NCBI RefSeq assembly: GCF_018128545.1
Contig: NZ_JAGSND010000013.1
Location: 1 to 64,000 of the forward strand
Length of the DNA: 64,000 bases
Direction: 5' to 3'
DNA from: Sinanaerobacter chloroacetimidivorans
GTDB taxonomy: Bacteria > Bacillota > Clostridia > Peptostreptococcales > Anaerovoracaceae
The notes beneath the pieces were generated by a model that worked only from the letters and a program-made list of their open reading frames with translations, made no database searches and was not told the origin of the DNA. This document shows, one piece after another, positions 52,809 through 61,788 of the stretch; position 1 is the stretch's first letter; every line of letters begins with the position of its first letter. The translations under genes and the position numbers were made by a program.

Positions 52809-53744
52809 GTGGTAATTTATGCCGAATATCTATTTACGGAAAATTTTATTACAGGTGGAATTATCCTGCTGCTCACAGCTAAAATAACCGGTTTTCATCT
52901 CAAAAAAAGCCTGATGGTTCTGGGCAGTGCCTTATGCGGGATTTATGCTTTCATTCTGTTTTGGGATACACTGAATCCGTGGATTGCAATCTTGTTTAAA
53001 ATCGCATTTTCTGCAGTTCTGGTGAAACTGGTATACCCCGTGAAAGGTATGCGCCAATTCCTTCGTACATTGCTGATTTTCTATCTTGTAAGCTTTGCAA
53101 TGGGAGGAATTACTATCGGTGCAGTCTACTTTATGGGACTTTCGGGAATTACTCATAACAGCGCAATTTACATAGAAGGCTTTACGTATCTCAATATTGC
53201 ACTGGGTTGTGTCTTAACCTGCTTACTATTCTACTTTTTTGCTTCCTTTATGAAAGGGAAGCTTATCAGAGAAAAGACGACAGCCAATGTGAGAATTGAG
53301 TTTGAAGAGAAACATGTTACTGTAAAAGGTATGGTGGATACGGGAAATTCTCTGACGGATCCTTTTACCGGAAAGCCGGTACTGATTATTTCCGCCGATG
53401 CCGCAAGTAAAATATTGCCTGAGGAAATGATGAAAGAAACGGCCAGGGATGAAAAAGAACTGGCAATTTATGAACGATTGATGCAAGGCAGTTTTGCAGG
53501 CAGAGTTCGATTGATTCCCTATAAATCCATTGGAGCGGAAAAGGGATTTCTCATTGGCATCAGGCCGGATAAAATAGTGATTGAAATGGATCATGCAAAG
53601 GGTTATGTCAATCCGGTGAATATGCCCGAGGGCACAATTCTAGCATTATATAAGGGCATCTTCTCAAATGAAAATACGGAAGAGGGCTATTCAATATTAT
53701 TACATCCAAGTGTTATGGAGGGAGGCATAGCTTGTAATGTATAA
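52809..53744 (+). CDS. spoIIGA: Sigma-E processing peptidase SpoIIGA
   Basis: A 311-residue protein with an N-terminal membrane domain of about five segments (to about residue 155) and a C-terminal aspartic-protease-like domain with the catalytic [16 protein letters not shown]. It cleaves the pro-peptide of sigma-E after the septum forms. The GTG at 52809 after GAGAGGGGG gives [16 protein letters not shown], matching the family start; the longer frame upstream contains the ribosome binding site. It overlaps sigE by 8 nt. Confidence 0.94.
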   Translation: MVIYAEYLFTENFITGGIILLLTAKITGFHLKKSLMVLGSALCGIYAFILFWDTLNPWIAILFKIAFSAVLVKLVYPVKGMRQFLRTLLIFYLVSFAMGGITIGAVYFMGLSGITHNSAIYIEGFTYLNIALGCVLTCLLFYFFASFMKGKLIREKTTANVRIEFEEKHVTVKGMVDTGNSLTDPFTGKPVLIISADAASKILPEEMMKETARDEKELAIYERLMQGSFAGRVRLIPYKSIGAEKGFLIGIRPDKIVIEMDHAKGYVNPVNMPEGTILALYKGIFSNENTEEGYSILLHPSVMEGGIACNV

Positions 53745-54495
53745 AACAATACTGGAAATGACCATCAGAAACGGCAGAGAATTAAGTCTGCTGAAAATGA
53801 AAATCAGAGATAGGCTGGTCCTGATTTTAAGGGGACATAAGCTGAAAGAAATCTTTTACATAGGGGGCAGCGATGTCCTGCCGCCGCCGTTATCATCGGA
53901 AGAGGAAAAAAATCTTCTGGATCAGTTGGCTTTAAATAACGAAGATGCGAAAACCGTTCTGATAGAAAGGAATTTGCGTCTGGTGGTTTATATTGCCAAG
54001 AAATTCGAAAATGCCGGAGTGAATGTGGAAGATCTGATTTCTATCGGAGCTATCGGCTTGATAAAAGCCGTCAATACCTTCAACCCGGAGAAAAATATCA
54101 AACTGGCCACCTATGCATCCCGTTGCATAGAAAATGAAATTTTAATGTACTTACGGCGCAGCAGCAGAACGAAAAGTGAAGTTTCCTTTGATGAACCGCT
54201 GAATATCGACTGGGATGGCAATGAACTGCTGCTTTCCGATATCTTGGGAACAGACAATGACATCGTATATAATCATATCGAGGAGGAAGTGAACCGGAAT
54301 CTTCTGGTCTATGCCTTGAAAAAACTGACTTCCAGGGAAAAGCAGATTATGGAGATGCGTTTTGGACTTATCAGCGGCAGGGAAATGACGCAGAAGGAAG
54401 TAGCGGATAAGATGGGAATATCTCAATCATACATATCAAGACTGGAAAAAAAGATTATCGGACGATTACGAAAAGAAATTAAAAAGCTGGGTTAG
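53737..54495 (+). CDS. sigE: Sporulation sigma factor SigE (pro-sigma-E)
   Basis: A 252-residue mother-cell sigma factor. The N-terminal pro-sequence precedes the processing region [16 protein letters not shown]; region 2 ([34 protein letters not shown]) and region 4 ([19 protein letters not shown]) are typical. The pro-sequence from this start is about 40 residues, longer than in Bacillus; an internal ATG at 53797 would give a conventional length but has no ribosome binding site. Confidence 0.96.
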   Translation: MYKTILEMTIRNGRELSLLKMKIRDRLVLILRGHKLKEIFYIGGSDVLPPPLSSEEEKNLLDQLALNNEDAKTVLIERNLRLVVYIAKKFENAGVNVEDLISIGAIGLIKAVNTFNPEKNIKLATYASRCIENEILMYLRRSSRTKSEVSFDEPLNIDWDGNELLLSDILGTDNDIVYNHIEEEVNRNLLVYALKKLTSREKQIMEMRFGLISGREMTQKEVADKMGISQSYISRLEKKIIGRLRKEIKKLG

Positions 54496-54598
54496 AAATC
54501 TATTTTTCGCAGAATAAAAACAAACTCATCTGTTAAAAATAAGGTATACGCTAAAGTGCTGCTTAGGGGGGCAAAACGGAAAGCGGAGGTCCTTATTT

Positions 54599-55369
54599 AT
54601 GGTCAGTAAAGTTGAAATCTGCGGTGTGAATACATCAAAACTGCCTGTTTACAAAGATGTAGAGATGAAAAGAATGATTGAACAAATAAAAGGGGGAGAT
54701 AATGAGGTAAGGGACGAATTTATAAGAGGAAATCTGCGATTAGTATTGAGTGTAATACAACGTTTTAGCAATAGAGGTGAAAATCCGGATGATCTGTTTC
54801 AGGTAGGCTGTATCGGACTCATCAAGGCGCTGGATAACTTTGATACCTCACATAATGTAAGGTTTTCAACCTATGCGGTGCCAATGATTATCGGTGAAAT
54901 CAGGAGATATTTGCGTGATAATAACTCCATCAGAGTGAGCCGTTCCCTGCGGGACACTGCCTATAAGGCTTTGCAGTCCAAGGAGAAGCTTTCACGAGAG
55001 CTGCAGCGGGAACCTACCATTACGGAAATTGCAAAGGATCTGGATCTGCCAAGAGAAGAGATCGTGCTGGCTCTTGACTCCATTCAGGATCCCATATCCT
55101 TGTTCGAGCCTGTATTTCATGACGACGGCGATGCCATTTATGTCATGGATCAGGTAAAGGATACGAAAAACACGGACGAAAAATGGATGGAGAATATCTC
55201 TCTGAAAGAGGCGTTGAAGAAGCTTACCAACAGGGAAAAGCATATCTTAACCATGCGATTTTTCGAAGGCAAAACCCAAATGGAGGTTGCCGACGAAATC
55301 GGAATCAGCCAGGCTCAGGTAAGCAGGCTGGAAAAGAATGCGTTGAAATATATGCGAAAATACGTATAG
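54599..55369 (+). CDS. sigG: Sporulation sigma factor SigG
   Basis: A 256-residue late forespore sigma factor: the opening VSKVEICGVNTSKLPVYK is diagnostic for sigma-G, followed by regions 2 (NPDDLFQVGCIGLIKALDNFD), 3 and 4 (SQAQVSRLEKNALKYMRKYV). It follows sigE after 103 nt, the order conserved in spore formers. GGAGGT precedes the start. The last nine codons are duplicated twice in tandem after the stop. Confidence 0.97.
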   Translation: MVSKVEICGVNTSKLPVYKDVEMKRMIEQIKGGDNEVRDEFIRGNLRLVLSVIQRFSNRGENPDDLFQVGCIGLIKALDNFDTSHNVRFSTYAVPMIIGEIRRYLRDNNSIRVSRSLRDTAYKALQSKEKLSRELQREPTITEIAKDLDLPREEIVLALDSIQDPISLFEPVFHDDGDAIYVMDQVKDTKNTDEKWMENISLKEALKKLTNREKHILTMRFFEGKTQMEVADEIGISQAQVSRLEKNALKYMRKYV

Positions 55370-55423
55370 CTGAAATATAGGCGAAAATACGTATAGCTGA
55401 AATATAGGCGAAAATACGTATAA
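55343..55423 (+). repeat. 27-bp tandem repeat of the sigG 3' end, three units
   Basis: The final 27 bp of sigG including its stop (55343-55369) is followed by two further copies (55370-55396, 55397-55423), with one or two base changes. The unit is a multiple of three, so each copy ends with an in-frame stop (TAG, TAG, TAA) and readthrough would add LKYRRKYV. Confidence 0.9.
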
Positions 55424-55439
55424 ACAATAATAAATTCCA

Positions 55440-55505
55440 GATTACATGAGGTGTCTCACACTGATGCTTGATAACATCAGTTGGAGGCTCCTTCTTTTTT
55501 TGTTT
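55440..55505 (+). terminator. Terminator after sigG
   Basis: CTGATG/CATCAG stem extended by CTC/GAG and flanking pairs, followed by TTCTTTTTTT. Confidence 0.7.
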
Positions 55506-55512
55506 GCAGCTA

Positions 55513-55585
55513 TTGACAATGCCATAAATGCAGTATATAATCACAAAAGTAATAAATCATAGTAAACATATAATAATACTATGAT
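55513..55585 (+). promoter_or_regulatory. Promoter and sulfur-type operator of cystine importer operon
   Basis: TTGACA (55513-55518), 17-nt spacer, TATAAT (55536-55541): a consensus promoter. Downstream, ATCATAGT (55556-55563) and ACTATGAT (55578-55585) form an inverted repeat with a 14-bp centre, where a repressor would block transcription. Related half-sites occur before the cysteine leader (60292) and yezD (63723). Confidence 0.7.
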
Positions 55586-55618
55586 ATAAATAAACCCATA
55601 GAAAAGGAGACTTGAAAA

Positions 55619-56440
55619 ATGAAAGGTTTAAAAGGAATTTTTGTATTACTGCTTACACTGACATTGATTTTCAGCCTCATTGGCTGCGGCCAAAGCGAAC
55701 AGGAAGGACTCGATACTTCTGACACGGCAGCCGGACTGCTGGAAGAAATTCAGGAAAAAGGCGTACTCACAGTGGGAATCGAAGGTACCTATCCTCCCTA
55801 TACTTATCACGACGAAAGCAGTGATGAATTAACAGGTTATGATGTCGAAATTGCAAGAGCCATCGCTGAAAAGCTTGGCGTGGAGGCTGAATTTGTGGAA
55901 ACCAAATGGGACAGCATCATCGCCGGATTGGATGCCGGACGTTTTGATGTGATTATCAATCAGGTTGGAATAACGGCTGAAAGACAGAAAAAATATGATT
56001 TTTCCCAACCGTATACCTATACGAAAGGCGTTTTGATCGTCGCTGAGGACGATGAGGATATCAAAGCCTTTGAAGACTTGAAGGGGAAGAAATCAGCGCA
56101 GACTGTAACCAGCAACTGGGCCGCTTTGGCGGAGTCCTACGGCGCATCCATTGAAGGTACGGACGGTTTCAATCAATCCATTGAACTTGTTCTTGCAGGC
56201 AGAGCAGATGCAACGCTGAATGATGATGTTACCTTCTACGATTATATGAACACAAAACCCGGTGCGAAGGTTAAGATTGTAGCCACTTCAAATGAAGTGA
56301 GCACCAGCGGTGTCATGATTAGAAAAGGGAACGAAGAACTGATTGCAGCCATAGATTCCGCTTTGGATGAATTGAGAACAGAAGGTAAACTGAAAGAAAT
56401 TTCCGAGAAGTATTTCGGAGTGGATGTTAGTGCAGAGTAA
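55619..56440 (+). CDS. Cystine-type ABC importer, substrate-binding lipoprotein
   Basis: A 273-residue family-3 solute-binding protein with a lipobox (SLIGC, lipidated Cys at about 23) and the motif VLTVGIEGTYPPYTYHDESSDELTGYDVEIARAIAEKLG region and later DFSQPYTYTKG. Sequence and gene context (serine acetyltransferase, PLP sulfur enzyme, sulfonate importer) favour cystine or a sulfur amino acid over other polar amino acids. It starts the TcyABC-like operon. Confidence 0.88.
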   Translation: MKGLKGIFVLLLTLTLIFSLIGCGQSEQEGLDTSDTAAGLLEEIQEKGVLTVGIEGTYPPYTYHDESSDELTGYDVEIARAIAEKLGVEAEFVETKWDSIIAGLDAGRFDVIINQVGITAERQKKYDFSQPYTYTKGVLIVAEDDEDIKAFEDLKGKKSAQTVTSNWAALAESYGASIEGTDGFNQSIELVLAGRADATLNDDVTFYDYMNTKPGAKVKIVATSNEVSTSGVMIRKGNEELIAAIDSALDELRTEGKLKEISEKYFGVDVSAE

Positions 56441-56498
56441 GCATTGAATACAGCGTAGTAATAAATGCAGAGCAAAGAAAAAGATAAGGAGCCAAGTA

Positions 56499-57167
56499 AT
56501 GTTTAATGAAAGAGTCATCAACATACTGCAGGAATCATTTGTCAAGATATTGATTCCCGGAATCACCTATACGATTCCGCTTACCTTGGTGTCCTTCGCC
56601 ATTGGATTGTTTATCGCAGTCATTGCGGCATTGATTCAAGTAAGCAATATCAGGATCCTCACTCCCATCGTCAGGTTTTATGTCTGGGTGATTCGTGGAA
56701 CTCCTTTGCTGGTACAAATATTTATCATCTTTTATGGGCTTCCAAATGCAGGGATTGTACTGGATGCACTCCCTGCAGCCATTATCGCTTTTTCTCTGAA
56801 TGTGGGGGCTTATGCCTCGGAAACGCTCCGGGCAGCGATCCTGTCGGTACCGACAGGGCAAATTGAGGCGGGATATTCGCTGGGTATGAACTATTTTCAG
56901 ACCCTGCACAGAATCATTTTGCCCCAGGCCTTCAAGGTATCCGTGCCGCCGCTCTTTAATTCCTTTATCGGGCTGGTTAAGGATACCTCACTTGCAGCCA
57001 ATATTACGGTAGCAGAAATGTTCATGGTCACTCAGCGGATTGCAGCGAAAACTTTTGAACCCCTTGCACTTTATTGCGAGGTGGCGGTGATCTATCTGAT
57101 CTTTTGCACCGTTCTGAGCAAGGTTCAGCATATAGCCGAAAAATCGTTAAAGCTGGAACAGGGATGA
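56499..57167 (+). CDS. Cystine-type ABC importer, permease
   Basis: A 222-residue HisM/TcyB-type membrane protein with about five hydrophobic segments and the EAA loop SVPTGQIEAGYSLGMNYFQTLHRIILPQA. A single permease gene implies a homodimer. It precedes the ATPase gene by 16 nt. Confidence 0.9.
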   Translation: MFNERVINILQESFVKILIPGITYTIPLTLVSFAIGLFIAVIAALIQVSNIRILTPIVRFYVWVIRGTPLLVQIFIIFYGLPNAGIVLDALPAAIIAFSLNVGAYASETLRAAILSVPTGQIEAGYSLGMNYFQTLHRIILPQAFKVSVPPLFNSFIGLVKDTSLAANITVAEMFMVTQRIAAKTFEPLALYCEVAVIYLIFCTVLSKVQHIAEKSLKLEQG

Positions 57168-57183
57168 GAAGGGGGAAGGAAAT

Positions 57184-57927
57184 ATGCTTCAAATTAAGAA
57201 TGTAAGCAAACAGTATGAAGAGCTGAAGGTTTTGGATCAAATCAATTTAAATATTGAATCCAATCAGACCACCGTGATTATCGGTCCTTCCGGTTCCGGA
57301 AAAACAACGCTGCTTCGGTGCATGAATCTGTTGGCAGTACCCGACTCCGGAGAAATCGATCTGAACGGAACCTCTCTGATCTTTGATCCTAAGGCTCCCA
57401 TACAAAGGAAAAAAGTGATTGACTTCCGGAAGAAAACCGGAATGGTGTTTCAGGGGTTTAACCTGTTCTCCCATAGAACGGTCATCGAGAACATCATGGA
57501 AGGTCCGGTGACGGTTCTGAAGAAAAAGAAGCAGGAAGCCAGAGAAGAGGGAATCCTGCTGTTACAAAAGGTAGGTCTTGAAGAGAAAGCGAATCAATAC
57601 CCCAGACAGCTTTCGGGAGGTCAACAGCAGCGAGTGGCCATTGCCAGAGCCTTGGCTATGAAACCGGAAGTGCTGTTGTTTGATGAACCCACCAGCGCTC
57701 TGGATCCGGAGCTGGAAATTGAAGTCCTGGAAATGATAAAAACGCTTGTACAGGAACAATATACGATTGTAATTGTAACCCATAAAATGGCCTTTGCCAA
57801 AGAGATCAGCGATCATATCATTTTTCTGGAACAGGGAAAAGTGGTAAAACAGGGCAGCTATTCGGAACTTTACCACTCCGGCAATGAACGTATCAGTAAA
57901 TTCCTAACAACCTTGCAATCTTCCTGA
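57184..57927 (+). CDS. Cystine-type ABC importer, ATPase
   Basis: A 247-residue polar-amino-acid ABC ATPase with Walker A GPSGSGKTT, signature [14 protein letters not shown] and Walker B LLFDEPTSALDPE. It energises uptake with the two preceding genes. Confidence 0.93.
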   Translation: MLQIKNVSKQYEELKVLDQINLNIESNQTTVIIGPSGSGKTTLLRCMNLLAVPDSGEIDLNGTSLIFDPKAPIQRKKVIDFRKKTGMVFQGFNLFSHRTVIENIMEGPVTVLKKKKQEAREEGILLLQKVGLEEKANQYPRQLSGGQQQRVAIARALAMKPEVLLFDEPTSALDPELEIEVLEMIKTLVQEQYTIVIVTHKMAFAKEISDHIIFLEQGKVVKQGSYSELYHSGNERISKFLTTLQSS

Positions 57928-57971
57928 TTTTATTGTACTCTTAGAAAAAAACAGGAAAGAGGTTGAGTAAG

Positions 57972-58907
57972 GTGAGTAAACAATTCAATGATCATTTTCA
58001 GCGAATCGTGGAAGAAATTACATCAAACTATATAGAAGAAGAACTTTTTCTTCGCAGAAATAAACTGGAACTTCCCAACAGAAGCAGCATTATCGAAATC
58101 ATTAATGATTTCCGCAGAATCATGTTCCCCGGCTATTTCGGGACAGAAAAGCTGGACGATACCCTTGCACCCTATTATGTGGGCCAGAAACTGGCCAGCA
58201 TCTATGAGCATTTGAAGGTCCAGGTGGAATTGGCCCTTTCTTATAAGAAAGGGGTCAAAGATGATTCTGTAAAACAGGAGGCGGAGGAGCTTTGTGTGGC
58301 TTTTCTGAATGAAATCCCCAGGATCCAGAAGATCATTCTGACTGATATCCAGGCCGCTTATGATGGAGACCCTGCCGCAGGGAACAAAGAACAGGTCATT
58401 TTCTCCTATCCCGGCCTGTATGCCGTATTTGTATACCGCATGGCACACGAGCTATATATCCGCAATGTTCCGTTCATTCCGAGAATCATGACAGAGTATG
58501 CTCACAGCCGTACGGGTATCGACATCAATGCAGGTGCTGTCATTGGCAAGTATTTCTTTATTGACCACGGGACCGGTGTTGTAATTGGAGAGACCACCAC
58601 CATCGGAGATAATGTAAAACTGTTTCAAGGCGTTACGCTGGGAGCCCTTTCCACCAGGGGCGGGCAGCTTCTGGCCGGTGTTAAACGACATCCTACCATT
58701 GAAGATAATGTCACCATCTATTCCGGAGCTACGATCCTTGGAGGAGATACGGTGATTGGAGCAGATTCTGTTATTGGAGGAAATGCTTTCATCACAAAAT
58801 CCATACCTCCAAAGACAAAGGTAAGCATTAAGAACCCGGAATTGCGGCTGAAGGGGGAAGAGGAGAAGCCTGAAAGCGGGGAATATGTGTATGACTGGAT
58901 TATTTAA
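57972..58907 (+). CDS. cysE: Serine O-acetyltransferase (EpsC/CysE type)
   Basis: Makes O-acetylserine, the carbon skeleton for cysteine synthesis. The 311-residue product has a long helical N-terminal domain (residues 1-165) and a hexapeptide-repeat left-handed helix (GIDINAGAVIGKYFFIDHGTGVVIGETTTIGDNVKLFQGVTLGA region) with the catalytic His in FIDHGTG. GTG 57972 is chosen by spacing to AAAGAGG; a TTG at 57963 would touch that site. It forms a unit with the following PLP enzyme, 43 nt away. Confidence 0.92.
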   Translation: MSKQFNDHFQRIVEEITSNYIEEELFLRRNKLELPNRSSIIEIINDFRRIMFPGYFGTEKLDDTLAPYYVGQKLASIYEHLKVQVELALSYKKGVKDDSVKQEAEELCVAFLNEIPRIQKIILTDIQAAYDGDPAAGNKEQVIFSYPGLYAVFVYRMAHELYIRNVPFIPRIMTEYAHSRTGIDINAGAVIGKYFFIDHGTGVVIGETTTIGDNVKLFQGVTLGALSTRGGQLLAGVKRHPTIEDNVTIYSGATILGGDTVIGADSVIGGNAFITKSIPPKTKVSIKNPELRLKGEEEKPESGEYVYDWII

Positions 58908-58950
58908 TTAAGACCTCAGAGAAACGAGATCTCTGAGAAAGGAGGCAGCA

Positions 58951-60141
58951 ATGACAGCAAGATACTATGGAAATCACTTTGGATTTCAGACACGTGCCGT
59001 TCACACAGGCAATGATGTTGATCTGGGTACGGGAGCCATCAAGCGTCCCATCACCATGGCAAACAGTTACGAATTGCCTTATGACCCATCCGTTTTAAAC
59101 TGGAGCGGTGCGGACAAAAATTTATATACCAGAAACGGCGGCTCCAATCAGCAATACCTGCAGGAGAAAATAGCATCTCTGGAAGGCGGGGAAGATTGTA
59201 TCGTGCTGGCATCCGGTGTAGGAGCGCTGTCCGGCCTGTTCTTTTCCCTTCTGGAAAGCGGAGATCACGTTATATTTTCGGATATTACCTATATTGCCGT
59301 GTACCGGCTTTTAAATGAACTGCTCAATCATAAGTTCAATATAGAAACCTCTATCGTGGATACTTCGAATGTAAATGCGGTGAAGGATGCGATCCGTTCG
59401 AATACCAAGCTAATCCATATTGAAACGCCTGGAAATCCCACGCTGAAGGTTTCCGATATCAAGGCCATTGCGGAAATCGCACATCAGAATAATGCGTTGC
59501 TTTCCGTTGACAATACCTTTGCATCACCGTACAACCAACGGCCGATCGAATTGGGCGCCGATTTTTCCATCGAGAGCCTGACAAAATTTATCAACGGCCA
59601 CGGAGATGCCATGGGCGGCTCCATTACGGGCAAAAAGGAATACCTGGAGGTGATCAGAGCCCAGGCACAGGTAAATCTGGGGGCTACCATCAGTCCCTTT
59701 AACGCTTGGCTGATCATGAGAGGTGCGGTGAGTTTTCCGCTGCGCATGAGGCAGCACAATGAAAATGCTCTGGCGGCGGCGGAGTTTCTGGAGCGGCATC
59801 CCGGCATCCGGTTTGTCGCTTATCCGGGCCTTCCCAGCCATCCCAACCATGAGGTTGCCAAGCGGCAGATGAACGGGGGCTACGGCGGCGTACTTTCCTT
59901 TGGCCTGCATGCGGACCATGATACCCATAATCGGTTCGTAAGCTATCTTCGGGTAATCACCTCAGCCGTATCTCTGGGACATGATGAGAGCCTTATCGTT
60001 TTTCTCGGCGAGAACGACGAACGGCAGTACCTGTATCCCGAGGAATTCCACCAGGGCTTTTTCCGGTTTAGCGTGGGCATTGAGGATATCGAAGATATTC
60101 TGGAGGATCTGAGACAGGCGCTGGAGAAGGCAGGACTTTAG
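58951..60141 (+). CDS. Cys/Met-metabolism PLP enzyme (cystathionine gamma-synthase/lyase family)
   Basis: A 396-residue trans-sulfuration family enzyme. The PLP Lys is in SIESLTKFINGHGDAMGG; YTRNGGSNQQYLQEKIASLEGGEDCIVLASGVGA and SVDNTFASPYNQRP are family motifs. Immediately after a serine acetyltransferase gene, it could use O-acetylserine or O-acetylhomoserine with sulfide or cysteine, or act as a gamma-lyase; the sequence alone does not decide. AAGGAGG precedes the start. Confidence 0.88.
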   Translation: MTARYYGNHFGFQTRAVHTGNDVDLGTGAIKRPITMANSYELPYDPSVLNWSGADKNLYTRNGGSNQQYLQEKIASLEGGEDCIVLASGVGALSGLFFSLLESGDHVIFSDITYIAVYRLLNELLNHKFNIETSIVDTSNVNAVKDAIRSNTKLIHIETPGNPTLKVSDIKAIAEIAHQNNALLSVDNTFASPYNQRPIELGADFSIESLTKFINGHGDAMGGSITGKKEYLEVIRAQAQVNLGATISPFNAWLIMRGAVSFPLRMRQHNENALAAAEFLERHPGIRFVAYPGLPSHPNHEVAKRQMNGGYGGVLSFGLHADHDTHNRFVSYLRVITSAVSLGHDESLIVFLGENDERQYLYPEEFHQGFFRFSVGIEDIEDILEDLRQALEKAGL

Positions 60142-60157
60142 AAGATCGTAAAGAGGA

Positions 60158-60194
60158 GCTGTCCCAACGACAGATCGAGAGACTTTGGGACAGC
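60158..60194 (+). terminator. Stem-loop after the PLP enzyme gene
   Basis: GCTGTCCCAA/TTGGGACAGC (60158-60167/60185-60194) just after the stop codon. No T-run follows, so termination would be inefficient or factor-dependent. Confidence 0.5.
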
Positions 60195-60240
60195 CAGAGT
60201 GCACAGGAAAAGAAATATCTTGTAACGAAATAAAAAGGCA

Positions 60241-60311
60241 TTGACAAATGAAAAAAATAATGCTAAATTAGGAATATGTAAAACATATTATTCATATATA
60301 TTTAGTATGAA
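60241..60311 (+). promoter_or_regulatory. Promoter and operator of the cysteine leader/sulfonate importer
   Basis: TTGACA (60241-60246), 17-nt spacer, TAAATT (60264-60269). Downstream are an inverted repeat AATATGT/ACATATT (60273-60279/60283-60289) and TCATAT-N4-TTAGTATGAA (60292-60311). The latter is found again at 63723-63742 before yezD, with the same 4-nt gap. Confidence 0.65.
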
Positions 60312-60332
60312 TTAAGAAAGGAGATATGAGTA

Positions 60333-60407
60333 ATGAAAAGCCAACAAGATTGTATGTGTTGTAAAATATGCGGAAAGTGTCTGTGTATGCGGATAAAAGT
60401 TGAATAG
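60333..60407 (+). CDS. Cysteine-rich 24-residue leader peptide
   Basis: AAAGGAG precedes ATG at a good distance and the frame reads MKSQQDCMCCKICGKCLCMR then IKVE and stop. Six of 24 residues are Cys, five of them within twelve codons. A terminator lies 42 nt after the stop and a sulfonate-type importer follows, so it most likely serves as a sensor of cysteinyl-tRNA supply: ribosome stalling at the Cys codons would let the importer be transcribed. A small metal-binding peptide is the alternative. Confidence 0.65.
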   Translation: MKSQQDCMCCKICGKCLCMRIKVE

Positions 60408-60448
60408 GAAAAGGATAGTGAAGCTTCATGATTGACCGAAAAAATCAG

Positions 60449-60504
60449 AGATCAAGTAAGGTTTAACGGCGTGCGCCGGAAAATCCCTGCTTGATCTTTT
60501 TTTT
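60449..60504 (+). terminator. Attenuator terminator after the Cys leader
   Basis: AGATCAAG (60449-60456) pairs with CTTGATCT (60490-60497), enclosing an inner CGGCG/CGCCG hairpin (60467-60478), and is followed by eight T. It stands between promoter and importer genes. The remaining 200 nt to the importer hold only untranslated leader with minor hairpins. Confidence 0.75.
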
Positions 60505-60703
60505 CGGGAAGTTGCGAAAGGAGCTCCAACCCCAATTTGCCCACTCTTTTTCTTACAGTGCCTGCTGGCAGGGAGCTTTGGTAATTTACCTCAGGCGCTG
60601 TAATTCTTAGTATCAGTCAAAATTTGAAAAGCTGACCTATTAAACAAAAAAAACAAACAGGTTTTTGCATTGATTGATTTGCAAAATTAAGGAGGATTAT
60701 GTA

Positions 60704-61765
60704 ATGAAAAAGAAAATTGTAAAAAAATGCTTCAGTGCTGCTGTGATTGCCCTGTCTTTGATCGTAGCTTTTGTCGCTTGCGGCACAAAGGCGGATACGG
60801 AAGGCTCTTCCGATAAGGGTGAAACGCAATACAAATACGGTAAGATCGATATCCCTGGCAAGGATGGTGCCCTCTGCGCTGCGCCGATTTACATAGCCTA
60901 TGAGCAAGGGTTCTTTGCTGAGGAAGGCTTTGATGTGACTTTGATTTCCGCCGATACCGAAACGCGGAAAATCGGACTCAATAACGGAACGATCCCCATT
61001 GTGAACGGCGATTTTCAGTTTTTCCCATCCATTGAGGAGGGTGTGAAAGTTAAAGTGGTAGACGGTCTACATAACGGCTGCATCAAGTTTATCGTGCCAA
61101 AGGATTCTCCGATCAACAACGCCAGAGATTTAAAAGGGAAAAAGATCGCTGTTGACGAAATCGGCGGCACGCCGCATCAGGTGGCCAGCGTGTGGCTTGA
61201 AAAAGCCGGCATCTCCGCAAAGCAGGAAGACAATGAGGTCACCTTCGTTCCCTATACCGACGGCAATCTGGAAATAGAGTCGGTTAAAAACGGTGATGTT
61301 GATGTGGCAGCCTTGTGGGATCCGCTTGGGTCCATCGCAGAGCAAACCGGAGACTTTAAAGTGATCTTTGATCTTTCTACCGATCCTACCTTTGCAGGCA
61401 AATATTGCTGCTTCCTGTATGCTTCTGAAAAGGTGCTGAACGAGGATCCGGAAAAGGTAGCGGCGCTCCTGCGGGCATACAACAAGGCGCAGAATTGGAT
61501 CGCAGAAAATCCGAAGGAAGCTGTAGATATCATTGCGGATAAGAAATATGCTGCTATAGAAGATAAAGTCCTTGCCGAAGCCCTCGTAAAGAGTTACGCA
61601 TATCCTTCCGCAGAGAACCATGCTTCCGGCAATACCCATATCTATGAGGATGTGCTCTATTTCGTTCAGGAACTGCAAAGTATCGGTTATCTCAAAACGA
61701 AAGATGCCGCCGCATTCGCCGATCAGATTTATTTTGACGTGAAATCCGCGGTTTCCTCCAATTAA
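60704..61765 (+). CDS. Sulfonate/nitrate-type ABC importer, substrate-binding lipoprotein
   Basis: A 353-residue NMT1/SsuA-like solute-binding protein with lipobox (AFVAC, Cys at about 26) and typical motifs CAAPIYIAYEQGFFAEEGFDV, DLKGKKIAVDEIGG and AALWDPLG. Family ligands include aliphatic sulfonates, taurine, nitrate and thiamine precursors; the cysteine leader and sulfur gene neighbours favour a sulfonate or other organosulfur compound. The start at 60704 follows AAGGAGG. Confidence 0.87.
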   Translation: MKKKIVKKCFSAAVIALSLIVAFVACGTKADTEGSSDKGETQYKYGKIDIPGKDGALCAAPIYIAYEQGFFAEEGFDVTLISADTETRKIGLNNGTIPIVNGDFQFFPSIEEGVKVKVVDGLHNGCIKFIVPKDSPINNARDLKGKKIAVDEIGGTPHQVASVWLEKAGISAKQEDNEVTFVPYTDGNLEIESVKNGDVDVAALWDPLGSIAEQTGDFKVIFDLSTDPTFAGKYCCFLYASEKVLNEDPEKVAALLRAYNKAQNWIAENPKEAVDIIADKKYAAIEDKVLAEALVKSYAYPSAENHASGNTHIYEDVLYFVQELQSIGYLKTKDAAAFADQIYFDVKSAVSSN

Positions 61766-61788
61766 AAAATCTCTCAGGAGGACATCAA

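Noticed and set aside
54535-54598. Sigma-F/G promoter before sigG (GTATA and GGGCAAAAC)
   Set aside because: The elements are present but the spacing is several bases too long for a convincing assignment.
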